Shown: positions 1 to 5,861 of the stretch, one piece after another
Position numbering within the stretch: the first letter of the stretch is position 1
Layout of the letters: the number at the start of each line of letters is the position of its first letter
Made by a program: the position numbers and the translations under genes
Assembly (NCBI GenBank): GCA_026224995.1
Contig: JAMFRX010000576.1
Location: 1 to 5,861 of the forward strand
Length of the DNA: 5,861 nucleotides
Direction of reading: 5' to 3'
Origin: Puia dinghuensis
Lineage (GTDB): Bacteria; Bacteroidota; Bacteroidia; Chitinophagales; Chitinophagaceae
Notes under the pieces: generated by a model
Told to the model about the DNA's origin: nothing
The model's database searches: none
What the model saw: the letters and a program-made list of their open reading frames with translations, nothing else

Positions 1-53
1 AAAAAGAACAAAGTACACAACAAACCAGTCAACACCTGATTTGCCGCGTAAAT

Positions 54-73
54 CCGGTAAACATGCTTACCAG
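54..73 (-). other. Small hairpin downstream of tRNA-Tyr
   Basis: On the minus strand CTGGTAA and TTACCGG can pair around a six-base loop (seven pairs, one of them T-G wobble). A run of six T (78-83) lies between the tRNA 3' end and this hairpin, and no T tract follows the hairpin, so it does not look like a standard intrinsic terminator. It could be a spacer or processing structure in a longer tRNA transcript. The rest of positions 1-87 shows no gene and no end of a further tRNA; if a third tRNA follows, it starts beyond the window edge. Confidence 0.25.
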
Positions 74-87
74 ACACAAAAAACGCG

Positions 88-170
88 TGGGCGAGGATGG
101 ATTCGAACCACCGAACTCGTAAGAGGACAGATTTACAGTCTGTTGTCGTTGGCCACTTGACTACTCGCCC
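88..170 (-). tRNA. tRNA-Tyr (anticodon GTA)
   Basis: The gene decodes UAC/UAU tyrosine codons. Read on the minus strand it starts GGGCGAG and ends CTCGCCC plus discriminator A, giving a perfect seven-pair acceptor stem. The anticodon stem is ACAGA/TCTGT around the loop CTGTAAA, placing GTA at plus positions 134-136. The extra arm is long (CTC/GAG stem with a TTAC loop), as expected for the class II tRNA-Tyr of bacteria, and the T loop reads TTCGAAT. Length is 83 nt. CCA is not encoded (the next bases are CGC), so it must be added after transcription. It lies 39 nt downstream of tRNA-Thr on the same strand and is probably cotranscribed with it. Confidence 0.97.
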
Positions 171-183
171 GGCTTTATTTTCT

Positions 184-198
184 GGAGGAGCCCCCTCC
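184..198 (-). other. Spacer hairpin between the two tRNAs
   Basis: The 39-nt spacer between tRNA-Thr and tRNA-Tyr contains GGAGG and CCTCC separated by five bases, giving a five-pair GC-rich stem. It is followed on the minus strand by an A-rich stretch, not a T run. It may help separate or process the two tRNAs in the precursor; terminator function is unlikely. Confidence 0.3.
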
Positions 199-209
199 TT
201 CACTTCAAG

Positions 210-282
210 AGCCAGAGAAGGGACTCGAACCCCCGACCAGCTGATTACAAATCAGCTGCTCTACCAACTGAGCTACTCTGGC
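210..282 (-). tRNA. tRNA-Thr (anticodon TGT)
   Basis: The gene decodes ACA and, by wobble, other ACN threonine codons. On the minus strand it starts GCCAGAG and ends CTCTGGC plus discriminator T, a perfect acceptor stem. The D arm contains AGTTGGTAGA, the anticodon stem is GCTGA/TCAGC around the loop TTTGTAA, and the T loop is TTCGAGT. The anticodon TGT is at plus positions 247-249. Length is 73 nt, a normal class I tRNA. The T stem includes two G-T pairs at its base. CCA is not encoded. It is the first gene of the tRNA unit, about 50 nt downstream of the predicted transcription start. Confidence 0.97.
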
Positions 283-337
283 TGGTAACTCACCAAACCT
301 CACACATCGCACTGATCTACTGCTTTTTTTGGGAAGG

Positions 338-365
338 CAAAGGTAGGTGAAATTGTCAAATTCAA
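338..365 (-). promoter_or_regulatory. Bacteroidota-type promoter for the tRNA-Thr/tRNA-Tyr unit
   Basis: On the minus strand a perfect TACCTTTG (338-345) matches the Bacteroidota -7 element TAnnTTTG. It is preceded, after a 17-nt spacer, by TTG (363-365; TTTTTG in full), matching the -33 element. Transcription would start near 331-334 and reach tRNA-Thr after about 50 nt. The upstream element begins only 26 bp past the stop codon of the membrane-protein gene at 392. There is no clear terminator between them, so read-through from that gene into the tRNAs is possible. The rest of 283-391 is an A/T-rich leader with nothing else recognised. Confidence 0.75.
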
Positions 366-391
366 AAATTTTAAACCCGTTTTTTTGAACC

Positions 392-2410
392 TTAAACAAA
401 AAACGGCGCCTCCCGGCAGCCGGCCTGCCCTTTCACCCGTTTCCAGTACCGCCCGATAACCACCCCAATGAGGACCAATAAGACCAATATCGAAACCCCA
501 GCTTCTATGCATAGGTCTCTTGTATAATAGAAAAGATGCACACGATTCTCGCCCGCCTTCAGCGGAACCGAAAGAAATACGCCCTCATACGCCGAAGGCA
601 CACCTTCAGCCGACCGCCATCTTTTGTACCAGGTCTGCTGCAAGACCATCTGGCAGGAGTCCGCCGCTTCCACATCCACATCGATCGCATTATACCCAAG
701 CCTGACCCTGTGCACCTGCAGCTTCACGCCATTGCCGGCAAAGACAAAAGGCCGCGCCAGCAAGCTGTCATACCGCCTGCCTACAGCAATATAGTTCGCA
801 AACGTATCGCTCCGGGTATGAGAAGGAAAATCCCACCGCCCCGTGACCTTGAACGCATTCACCTGCCGACGCATATCGTATCCCCGTATCACCTTCATCT
901 TAGCCGCAGTATCGAACAAAAGATCCCCGGCATCCGAATGGTAAAAAACAGCCACGCTCCGGTTATAAACCCCTGGCGAAGTTAACGTAAAGCCCGTTAA
1001 CGGCGCTACTATCCCCACCGAGATCACGAGGTCCACGAGAATGAAAAAGAATAGCCTGCGCGTCGTCAGAAAGATCCTGCCGCTGAAACAAAGCACCAGC
1101 AGCAACGCTAATTGCCACAAGGCCGAACTGTAATAGAAGATCCGCACAAGATTGGTCCTGAAAACAACCCGGCCATAACCCGCCACCAAATAAACCAACA
1201 GCACCACCACCGCCACACGGGCCGCATAGGACAAATCCCTCAGCCGCCGCTCCCCCGAAAATAGAATATCCAGCTTCGGCAGCAGCCATATAAACAGCAC
1301 GAATAACAAAAAGACACCCACGCTATGCGAAAACCCAAAAGCATCCATGAGCGGAAGTTCACGCGCGCTCCACATCCTCACCGGCGTGCTCCTGCCCAAC
1401 GCAAACAAAAGCGTAAACCCAAATCCTGTCAACAACACCCAATCCCGGAACCTAAGCACGGGCTTCTTCCACCTGCCGCCTATCAGGATCAACAAGGGCG
1501 CCAATCCAATATAAAGATCACTCCCCCTCACCAGCGTTCCCGCCACAGGAAAAAGGAGGCTCAACGGATAGTTCCAGGCGAAGGCTTCGGAATTGATGTG
1601 CGCGTCCGTCGTCCGTGTCCCCCGCGAATAATACGGCAGGTACTCGTAAAAGCTCCGGATGGCAGGCAACGACAGCAACACAAAAAACAACAAGGTGAGA
1701 ATTCCATATCCCGCCAGCCGGCCAACCTCTCCCCGCCCTTGTAGAACCCACAGCCGCCAGCCATAGGCCAGGCCGATAAACACAAAACAATAGCCGGCAT
1801 AGATAAGAAAGCTCGGATACCCGCACACCAGCAGCAGCCACAAGGAAATAGCCAGCCCAATCGCCGGAACCAGCCTCCGCCGCGTCAGCAGCAGGTAAAA
1901 GAAATGCACGGCCCAGGGCAGGAACGCAAGGCTGCTTACCCAGCTCATGAATTCCAGGATATACGTGGCAAAACCACCGCATCCGTAAATCACCGCAACG
2001 ACCACACAGCTGTACAGGTTTCGCGAAAAGTTCCGTGAAAAATAGAAACAACCGACCCCACCGATCAGGTAATACAGCAACAGCTCGATGGAAAAAGTGG
2101 TATCGTTATAGTTGAAAAGCCAGGTCAGCAGGATGGAGATTGGATTCCACACCGACCCATGCATATCGCTGTGGATCGGATAGCTGCCCGATAGAAAAGG
2201 ATTCCACTGCATGAATTCGTGATGCAGAAAGGCATCCCGCATATACACCCGGACCGGCAAAAAATAAAGCGTCTGATCATTCCGGAGCGAAAAGCGCAGC
2301 ATAAGCAGCCCATAGGGCACCGCAATGGCCATCATCACCAGTAGTAAAGCCCGCCTTTTATTGATAAAACCAGACAGCCTTTGCATTGAATCCGTACAGT
2401 TCACATCCAT
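392..2410 (-). CDS. YfhO-family-like polytopic membrane protein (putative GT-C glycosyltransferase)
   Basis: The product is a 672-residue integral membrane protein. Residues 21-40 form the first membrane segment. The first outer loop carries NDQTLYFLP (44-52) and then QWNPFLSGSYPIHSD (68-82) and WNP (88-90), a pattern of YfhO/GT-C type proteins, where an acidic residue in this loop is usually catalytic; D45 is the candidate. Roughly ten more hydrophobic segments run to about residue 470. A soluble C-terminal part (about 510-630) contains QQTWYKRWRS (591-600) and PLKAGENRVHLFYY (616-629), like the beta-rich tail of YfhO proteins, and a last membrane segment lies at 633-653. Known YfhO proteins are usually somewhat longer. 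In Bacillus subtilis YfhO decorates lipoteichoic acid; the substrate here is unknown. ATG at 2410 is preferred to the upstream TTG at 2428 because AAAGGAA sits about six bases before it. No terminator is seen after the stop. Confidence 0.72.
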   Translation of the reverse strand: MDVNCTDSMQRLSGFINKRRALLLVMMAIAVPYGLLMLRFSLRNDQTLYFLPVRVYMRDAFLHHEFMQWNPFLSGSYPIHSDMHGSVWNPISILLTWLFNYNDTTFSIELLLYYLIGGVGCFYFSRNFSRNLYSCVVVAVIYGCGGFATYILEFMSWVSSLAFLPWAVHFFYLLLTRRRLVPAIGLAISLWLLLVCGYPSFLIYAGYCFVFIGLAYGWRLWVLQGRGEVGRLAGYGILTLLFFVLLSLPAIRSFYEYLPYYSRGTRTTDAHINSEAFAWNYPLSLLFPVAGTLVRGSDLYIGLAPLLILIGGRWKKPVLRFRDWVLLTGFGFTLLFALGRSTPVRMWSARELPLMDAFGFSHSVGVFLLFVLFIWLLPKLDILFSGERRLRDLSYAARVAVVVLLVYLVAGYGRVVFRTNLVRIFYYSSALWQLALLLVLCFSGRIFLTTRRLFFFILVDLVISVGIVAPLTGFTLTSPGVYNRSVAVFYHSDAGDLLFDTAAKMKVIRGYDMRRQVNAFKVTGRWDFPSHTRSDTFANYIAVGRRYDSLLARPFVFAGNGVKLQVHRVRLGYNAIDVDVEAADSCQMVLQQTWYKRWRSAEGVPSAYEGVFLSVPLKAGENRVHLFYYTRDLCIEAGVSILVLLVLIGVVIGRYWKRVKGQAGCREAPFFV

Positions 2411-2498
2411 TAAATTTCCTTTACTCAATTGATTATCAATTATTAATCAGAATGGCATTGTCTTGGCTGAAAAAACAGGAAGCAAAAATCTGCCCGCT
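2411..2498. promoter_or_regulatory. Divergent intergenic region with overlapping dyads
   Basis: These 88 bp separate the divergent YfhO-like and permease genes and must hold both promoters. Two inverted repeats overlap: AATTGA-TTA-TCAATT (2427-2441) and TGATTA-N8-TAATCA (2430-2449). Such A/T-rich dyads between divergent genes fit an operator, but part of the symmetry could come from A/T richness alone. I found no clean TTG/TAnnTTTG promoter on either strand. AAAGGAA (minus strand, just upstream of 2410) is the likely ribosome site for the leftward gene. AGGA at 2477-2480 is too far (18 nt) from the rightward ATG to act as a normal one. Confidence 0.4.
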
Positions 2499-4871
2499 AT
2501 GTTCAAAAGCTATCTCAAGCTCGCTGTCCGCAACCTTTTGAAAGATAAAGGTTTTTCCATGATCAACATTGCCGGGCTGGCCCTGGGCATAGCCTGCAGT
2601 CTTTTGATCCTGCTCTGGGTACAGGATGAACGCAGCATGGACGCCTTTCATAGCAATGGCTCGCGGCTGTATACCATTTACGAATGGGCGTTCGACGACG
2701 GAGTAGTGACCGCAGGCTATGGCACGCGCGGCCCGCTGGCGGATGAGCTCAAAAAGAAGATCCCAGAAGTGGAAATGTCCACTGCCTTCGCCTGGCAGGA
2801 GACGCACACCTTCTCCGCCGGCAACAAGATCATCAAAGAGGACGGCAACACCGCCGGCGCCGACTTCTTCCGGATGTTCAGCTATCCCTTGCTGGAAGGC
2901 ACCGCAGCAGATGCCCTCAGCAGCCCGGAGAGCATCGCCATCTCCCACAGCATGGCCGACGATTTCTTCGGCAGCCCCTCGGCTGCCATCGGCAAGACCC
3001 TCCGCTACGAGAACAGGAAGGACCTCACCGTCAAGGCCGTCTTCGAAGACCCTGGCCCGCACTGCGCCGAAAAATTCCGTTTCCTGCTCAACTGGGAGGC
3101 CTTTAAAACGGAAAAACCCTGGACAACCTCCTGGGATAATGTGGGCCCCCATGCACTGGTGATGCTGCGCCGGGACGCAGACCGCGCGACAGTGGAAAAG
3201 AAGCTTGCCCATTTCATGGACACCTACTTTACCGACCAGAATGCACGACATTATCAGGAGCTGAAGATCCAGCCTTTCGGCGACCAATACCTGCATTCAC
3301 ATTTCGTCGATGGCCGGCCCGGTGGCGGCCGTATCGAGTACGTCCGGCTTTTCAGCCTCGTGGCCTTCTTCATCCTGCTGATCGCCTGTATAAACTTCAT
3401 GAACCTCACTACCGCCCGATCGGTAAAGCGCGCCAAAGAGATCGGTATCCGGAAAGTCATCGGCGCCCTGCGGGGCAGCCTGATCCGGCAGTTCATCGGC
3501 GAGGCGGTGCTGATCGCCTCCTTGGCAGCCGCGCTGGCACTCGTGCTGGTCATCCTCGTCCTGCCCGCCTTCAATAGCCTCACAGGCAAACAGCTCCTGC
3601 TGCCCTATAACCGCTGGACCTTCTGGCTTTTGCTGGCAGCATTGACTCTGCTGACCGGTCTGTTCTCCGGCAGCTACCCCGCGCTTTTCCTTTCAGCCTT
3701 CCGTCCCATCCTGGTATTAAAGGGATCGCTGGTCTCGGGAGTCCGCGCCCTATGGTTCCGCAAATCACTGATCGTCTTCCAGTTCATCCTGTCGATCGTC
3801 CTGATCATCTCCACGATCCTGATCTCCCGGCAGGTGAACTATGTACAGACCGCCAACTTGGGATATGAAAAAGAAAGCCTGCTGTATATCCCCATAGAAG
3901 GCGACCTCCTCGGCAAAGTGCCCCTGTTGCTGTCGGAAGCCGGGCAAATTCCCGGCGTCGCCCGCGTAAGCGCTATATCACAGGAACCTACCGAGATCGA
4001 CAACCTCGATGCCGGCATCGGCTGGGAAGGGAAAGACCCCGGTTCCAAGCCGATGTTCACCCAGCTCGCCGTAGGCTATGATCTTGCCCAAACCATGAAG
4101 CTGCGACTGGTGAAAGGACGGGATTTCTCCAGAGATTATCCCACAGACTCCCTTGGCTATGTCCTCAACGAGTCGGCCCTGCGGCAAACCGGGTACAAGG
4201 ACCCTATCGGCAAGCCCTTCACGTTCGCGGGCAAACGCGGCAAGATCATCGGCATCGTCGGCGACTTCCACTTTCAGTCGCTGCATAACGCCATTCGCCC
4301 CCTGGTCATCCGGCTGGGTGTCGGCCACAACAACCTGTTCGAGCTCCTGGTACGGACAGATTCCGGGAAGACGAAAGAAGCCCTGGCCGGCCTGGAACAC
4401 CTTTGCAAGACCCTGAACCCCGAATTCCCCTTTACCTATAAATTTTCCGATGAGCAATATGGACGGCTGTACCAGAGCGAGCAGATGATCGGGCGGCTTT
4501 CCGCCATCTTCGCCGTCCTCGCCATTTTTATTTCCTGCCTCGGACTGCTTGGCCTGTCGCTGTATACTGCAGAACAACGGCGGAAAGAGATCGGCATCCG
4601 CAAGGTGCTGGGAGCAAGCGTGGCATCGCTCTTCCAGCTCTTGTCCAGGGAATTCCTCGCCCTGGTGGGGATCGCCTTCGTCACCGCCGCCCCCATCGGC
4701 TGGTGGGCCACACACCAATGGCTGGAAAAGTTTGCTTACCGGACCAACATCCCATGGTGGGTCTTCGGACTGGCAGGGCTGCTGTCGGCTGTCATCACCC
4801 TGGCGACGGTCGGCGTACAGGCGCTCAGGGCCGCGGGAGCAAACCCGGTCAAGAGCCTCCGAACGGAATAA
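2499..4871 (+). CDS. FtsX/MacB-type ABC transporter permease
   Basis: The product is a 790-residue inner-membrane permease. It opens MFKSYLKLAVRNLLKDK, the usual start of this Bacteroidota family, followed by membrane segment 1 (about 20-41) and a large periplasmic MacB-like domain (about 45-280). The first FtsX domain has segments near 284-304, 334-356 and 373-396, with KEIGIRKVIGA at 313-323. A fifth segment (424-443) leads to a second periplasmic domain (about 445-660). The second FtsX domain has segments near 667-688, 718-736 and 752-775, with KEIGIRKVLGA at 696-706. The protein ends NPVKSLRTE, a family hallmark. The repeated KEIGIRKV motif shows the internal duplication. MacB-type permeases use mechanotransmission to move lipoproteins, peptides or drugs and need a cytoplasmic ATPase, but none is encoded here. 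ATG at 2499 is preferred over an in-frame TTG at 2463 because it gives the standard N-terminus. The substrate cannot be inferred. Confidence 0.93.
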   Translation: MFKSYLKLAVRNLLKDKGFSMINIAGLALGIACSLLILLWVQDERSMDAFHSNGSRLYTIYEWAFDDGVVTAGYGTRGPLADELKKKIPEVEMSTAFAWQETHTFSAGNKIIKEDGNTAGADFFRMFSYPLLEGTAADALSSPESIAISHSMADDFFGSPSAAIGKTLRYENRKDLTVKAVFEDPGPHCAEKFRFLLNWEAFKTEKPWTTSWDNVGPHALVMLRRDADRATVEKKLAHFMDTYFTDQNARHYQELKIQPFGDQYLHSHFVDGRPGGGRIEYVRLFSLVAFFILLIACINFMNLTTARSVKRAKEIGIRKVIGALRGSLIRQFIGEAVLIASLAAALALVLVILVLPAFNSLTGKQLLLPYNRWTFWLLLAALTLLTGLFSGSYPALFLSAFRPILVLKGSLVSGVRALWFRKSLIVFQFILSIVLIISTILISRQVNYVQTANLGYEKESLLYIPIEGDLLGKVPLLLSEAGQIPGVARVSAISQEPTEIDNLDAGIGWEGKDPGSKPMFTQLAVGYDLAQTMKLRLVKGRDFSRDYPTDSLGYVLNESALRQTGYKDPIGKPFTFAGKRGKIIGIVGDFHFQSLHNAIRPLVIRLGVGHNNLFELLVRTDSGKTKEALAGLEHLCKTLNPEFPFTYKFSDEQYGRLYQSEQMIGRLSAIFAVLAIFISCLGLLGLSLYTAEQRRKEIGIRKVLGASVASLFQLLSREFLALVGIAFVTAAPIGWWATHQWLEKFAYRTNIPWWVFGLAGLLSAVITLATVGVQALRAAGANPVKSLRTE

Positions 4872-4875
4872 AATG

Positions 4876-4914
4876 AAAAAGGGCGGTCCGATCGGACCGC
4901 CCTAAGTTTTTTTT
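4876..4914. terminator. Bidirectional intrinsic terminator between convergent genes
   Basis: GGGCGGTCCG (4881-4890) and CGGACCGCCC (4893-4902) form a perfect ten-pair arm, realistically nine pairs with a GATC loop. On the plus strand eight T follow at 4907-4914 after a four-base gap, ending permease transcription. On the minus strand the complement of A5 at 4876-4880 gives five T directly after the stem, so it can also stop hpf transcription. It sits in the 53-bp gap between the two stop codons, starting five bases after the permease stop. Confidence 0.93.
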
Positions 4915-4924
4915 AAGAATTTGA

Positions 4925-5224
4925 TTAAGCTACTTGTTTATCTTTTTGCTTTTTTACCTGATTTACCAGCGACTCGAACGCGCTGTCAAAAGACTCTTCG
5001 AAAGATTTGGAGGAACATTTTACGAAAAAGTGATGCTTGGGGACATGGACCCTGATCTCCGCGATCTTGTCCTTGATGGTGTGAACCACATTGTCCAGTT
5101 TTAAAAAGACATCTACTTTGATGATTCTGTCATGAAACGTGTTTAGTTTAGTCATTTTTTTGTTTACATACTCTACTAATTTCCCGTCTGCAGCGAAGTG
5201 CACGGTTTGAATGTTTACGTTCAT
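4925..5224 (-). CDS. hpf: Short ribosome hibernation promoting factor (HPF/RaiA, S30AE domain)
   Basis: The product is a 99-residue protein of the S30AE family, which binds the decoding region of the 30S subunit and stabilises inactive 70S or 100S ribosomes in slow growth or stress. The sequence fits the beta-alpha-beta-beta-beta-alpha fold: MNVNIQTVHF (strand 1), a helix at about 11-27, strands near 34-44, 51-60 and 64-70, and a final helix at about 73-94 with SFDSAFESLVNQVKKQKDK. The length is that of the short form, lacking the C-terminal dimerisation domain of long HPF. ATG at 5224 matches the family start; an in-frame TTG three codons upstream is less likely. GGGA lies just before the ATG. 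The gene is markedly A/T-richer than its neighbours. It lies downstream of xerC on the same strand, as in many Bacteroidota. Confidence 0.92.
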   Translation of the reverse strand: MNVNIQTVHFAADGKLVEYVNKKMTKLNTFHDRIIKVDVFLKLDNVVHTIKDKIAEIRVHVPKHHFFVKCSSKSFEESFDSAFESLVNQVKKQKDKQVA

Positions 5225-5380
5225 ACATCCCAAATTTTAATCAGTGAACAATAAATTAAAGAACTTTCCTGCTAGAAAAAGTGCCGAGGATAAGCGAAAA
5301 GTGGTAACATGAAGTTAACATTCCAACAGGGAATTTCCTAATAAACCGCAGACTTTCTGCTGTCGAAAAAGTTAATTCTA
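5225..5380 (-). promoter_or_regulatory. Leader/promoter region upstream of hpf
   Basis: These 156 bp lie between the xerC stop and the hpf start. The best promoter candidate on the minus strand is TAATTTAT (5251-5258) with a T tract at 5276-5280 after a 17-nt spacer; it is a poor match to TAnnTTTG. Further upstream are two direct copies of TAACAT (5305-5310 and 5316-5321, 11 bp apart) and the symmetrical elements TTCC-N5-GGAA (5321-5333) and GGAA-T-TTCC (5330-5338). These could bind a regulator of this stationary-phase gene, but that is inference. Confidence 0.35.
5345..5363 (-). terminator. Weak hairpin after xerC, possible terminator
   Basis: On the minus strand GCAGA-AAG-TCTGC can form a five-pair stem, extended by two pairs beyond one mismatch. 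It lies about 18 bases after the xerC stop and is followed by TTTATT. The stem is short and the T run broken, so termination would be inefficient at best and read-through into hpf is likely. Confidence 0.25.
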
Positions 5381-5861
5381 TTACGCCTTAGGATGCGCTC
5401 GCTTATAGATATCCTTCAATTTTTCGATAGTATTATGCGTATACACCTGCGTCGCCGCCAGACTGGCATGCCCCAGCAGCTCCTTCACGCTATTGAGCTC
5501 GGCGCCCGCATTCATCAGGTGTGTCGCAAACGTATGCCGCAGCACATGCGGGCTCTTCTTCTCTATGGTCGTCACCTGCGCCAGATAGTCCCGCACCGCC
5601 CGGTATACATATTTGGGATAGAGCTTCTTACCCTTCCTTCCCACCAGCAGGTATTCCGTATCCGGCGCCTCCAGCAGCGCCCGCTTCTTATCCTTATATT
5701 CCTTCACCGCCTCAAGCAAACCCGCACTCACCGGTATCACCCGCTCCTTGTTGCCCTTGCCCAGCACCTTCACCGTCCTGTTCCCGCTATCTACCTGCCC
5801 TTCCTTCAGGTGGATCAGCTCGCTTAGCCGCATCCCGGTGTGATAGAGCAACGCCAGCAGC
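5381..5861 (-). CDS. xerC: Tyrosine recombinase XerC/XerD, C-terminal catalytic domain (5' end outside window)
   Basis: The gene runs off the right edge; 159 complete codons are visible. Numbering from the first complete codon, all six catalytic residues of tyrosine recombinases are present: R11 (in TGMRLSEL), K35 (in LGKGNKER), H105 and R108 (in PHVLRHTFATH), H131 (in LGHAS) and nucleophile Y140 (in QVYTH). The spacings R-K 24, R-H 23 and H-Y 9 equal those of E. coli XerC. The protein acts with a partner at dif to resolve chromosome dimers. The compact domain, the short tail after Y140 and the neighbouring hpf support a housekeeping Xer protein, not a phage or island integrase. XerC and XerD cannot be told apart from this part alone; the symbol is chosen from synteny. 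The N-terminal SAM-like domain is missing only because of the window boundary. A TTG codon at 5851 is internal, not a start. Confidence 0.9.
   Translation of the reverse strand, partial: LLALLYHTGMRLSELIHLKEGQVDSGNRTVKVLGKGNKERVIPVSAGLLEAVKEYKDKKRALLEAPDTEYLLVGRKGKKLYPKYVYRAVRDYLAQVTTIEKKSPHVLRHTFATHLMNAGAELNSVKELLGHASLAATQVYTHNTIEKLKDIYKRAHPKA

Noticed and set aside
97..288. Small open frames across the tRNA genes (97-288 plus, 205-399 minus)
   Set aside because: They are translations of tRNA sequence and promoter, not genes.
357..371. A/T-rich inverted repeat AAATT-CAAA-AATTT after the YfhO-like gene as a terminator
   Set aside because: Only A-T pairs, five bases long, and it overlaps the -33 element of the tRNA promoter; too weak to call.
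536..985. Open frames on the plus strand (536-985, 1325-1744) opposite the YfhO-like gene
   Set aside because: Rich in Arg, Pro and His, typical of antisense translation of a hydrophobic membrane-protein gene; no domain recognised.
2436..3296. 286-codon open frame antisense to the permease N-terminal half, in tandem with the YfhO-like gene
   Set aside because: It lies fully opposite a clear family member, its translation has no recognisable domain and is low-complexity in Gly/Ala/Val, as expected from a GC-biased shadow frame.
3978..4718. 246-codon open frame antisense to the permease C-terminal half
   Set aside because: Same shadow effect; the peptide shows no domain, no plausible start context, and would overlap the FtsX coding region throughout.
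5265..5290. Possible sigma-54 promoter upstream of hpf (CGGCAC ... AGC on the minus strand)
   Set aside because: The GG to GC spacing is 13 instead of the required 12 and the -12 element lacks TTGC.
210..5861. Genomic island integrated at tRNA-Thr by the tyrosine recombinase
   Set aside because: The recombinase looks like housekeeping Xer with its conserved neighbour hpf, and I saw no second copy of the tRNA 3' end that would mark an attachment site.

Overview
The window most likely comes from a Bacteroidota chromosome, probably a Chitinophagaceae-like member of moderate GC. The evidence is: a TAnnTTTG-type promoter in front of the tRNAs, two tRNA genes without an encoded CCA, a family of long FtsX/MacB-type permeases typical of this phylum, and the gene set xerC - hpf - tRNA-Thr - tRNA-Tyr. 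As I recall, that set lies next to tRNA-Gly/tRNA-Thr/tuf/tRNA-Trp/secE/nusG in many Bacteroidota. The assignment rests on motifs and synteny memory; no search was run.

Layout, left to right. Positions 88-282 hold two minus-strand tRNA genes, Tyr(GTA) and Thr(TGT), read from a well-matched Bacteroidota promoter at 338-365. Positions 392-2410 (minus) encode a 672-residue polytopic membrane protein of the YfhO / GT-C glycosyltransferase type. An 88-bp divergent intergenic region with overlapping dyads separates it from a 790-residue FtsX/MacB-type ABC transporter permease at 2499-4871 (plus). That gene ends at a perfect hairpin flanked by A and T tracts, which probably stops transcription from both sides. 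Behind it, convergent on the minus strand, are a short ribosome hibernation factor (hpf, 4925-5224) and the catalytic C-terminal half of a XerC/XerD-type tyrosine recombinase (5381 to beyond 5861), cut by the window edge.

The minus-strand genes at the two ends (xerC, hpf, tRNA-Thr, tRNA-Tyr) look like the conserved housekeeping backbone. The two membrane-protein genes in the middle look like an intercalated, lineage-specific envelope module. The permease has no ATPase partner here, and the YfhO-like protein has no flanking polysaccharide or lipid-carrier genes, so their substrates cannot be read from context.

I found no mobile element, CRISPR array, riboswitch or clearly new system. The points most worth checking are the interrupted conserved neighbourhood, the dyads in the divergent promoter region, and the repeat-rich leader upstream of hpf.
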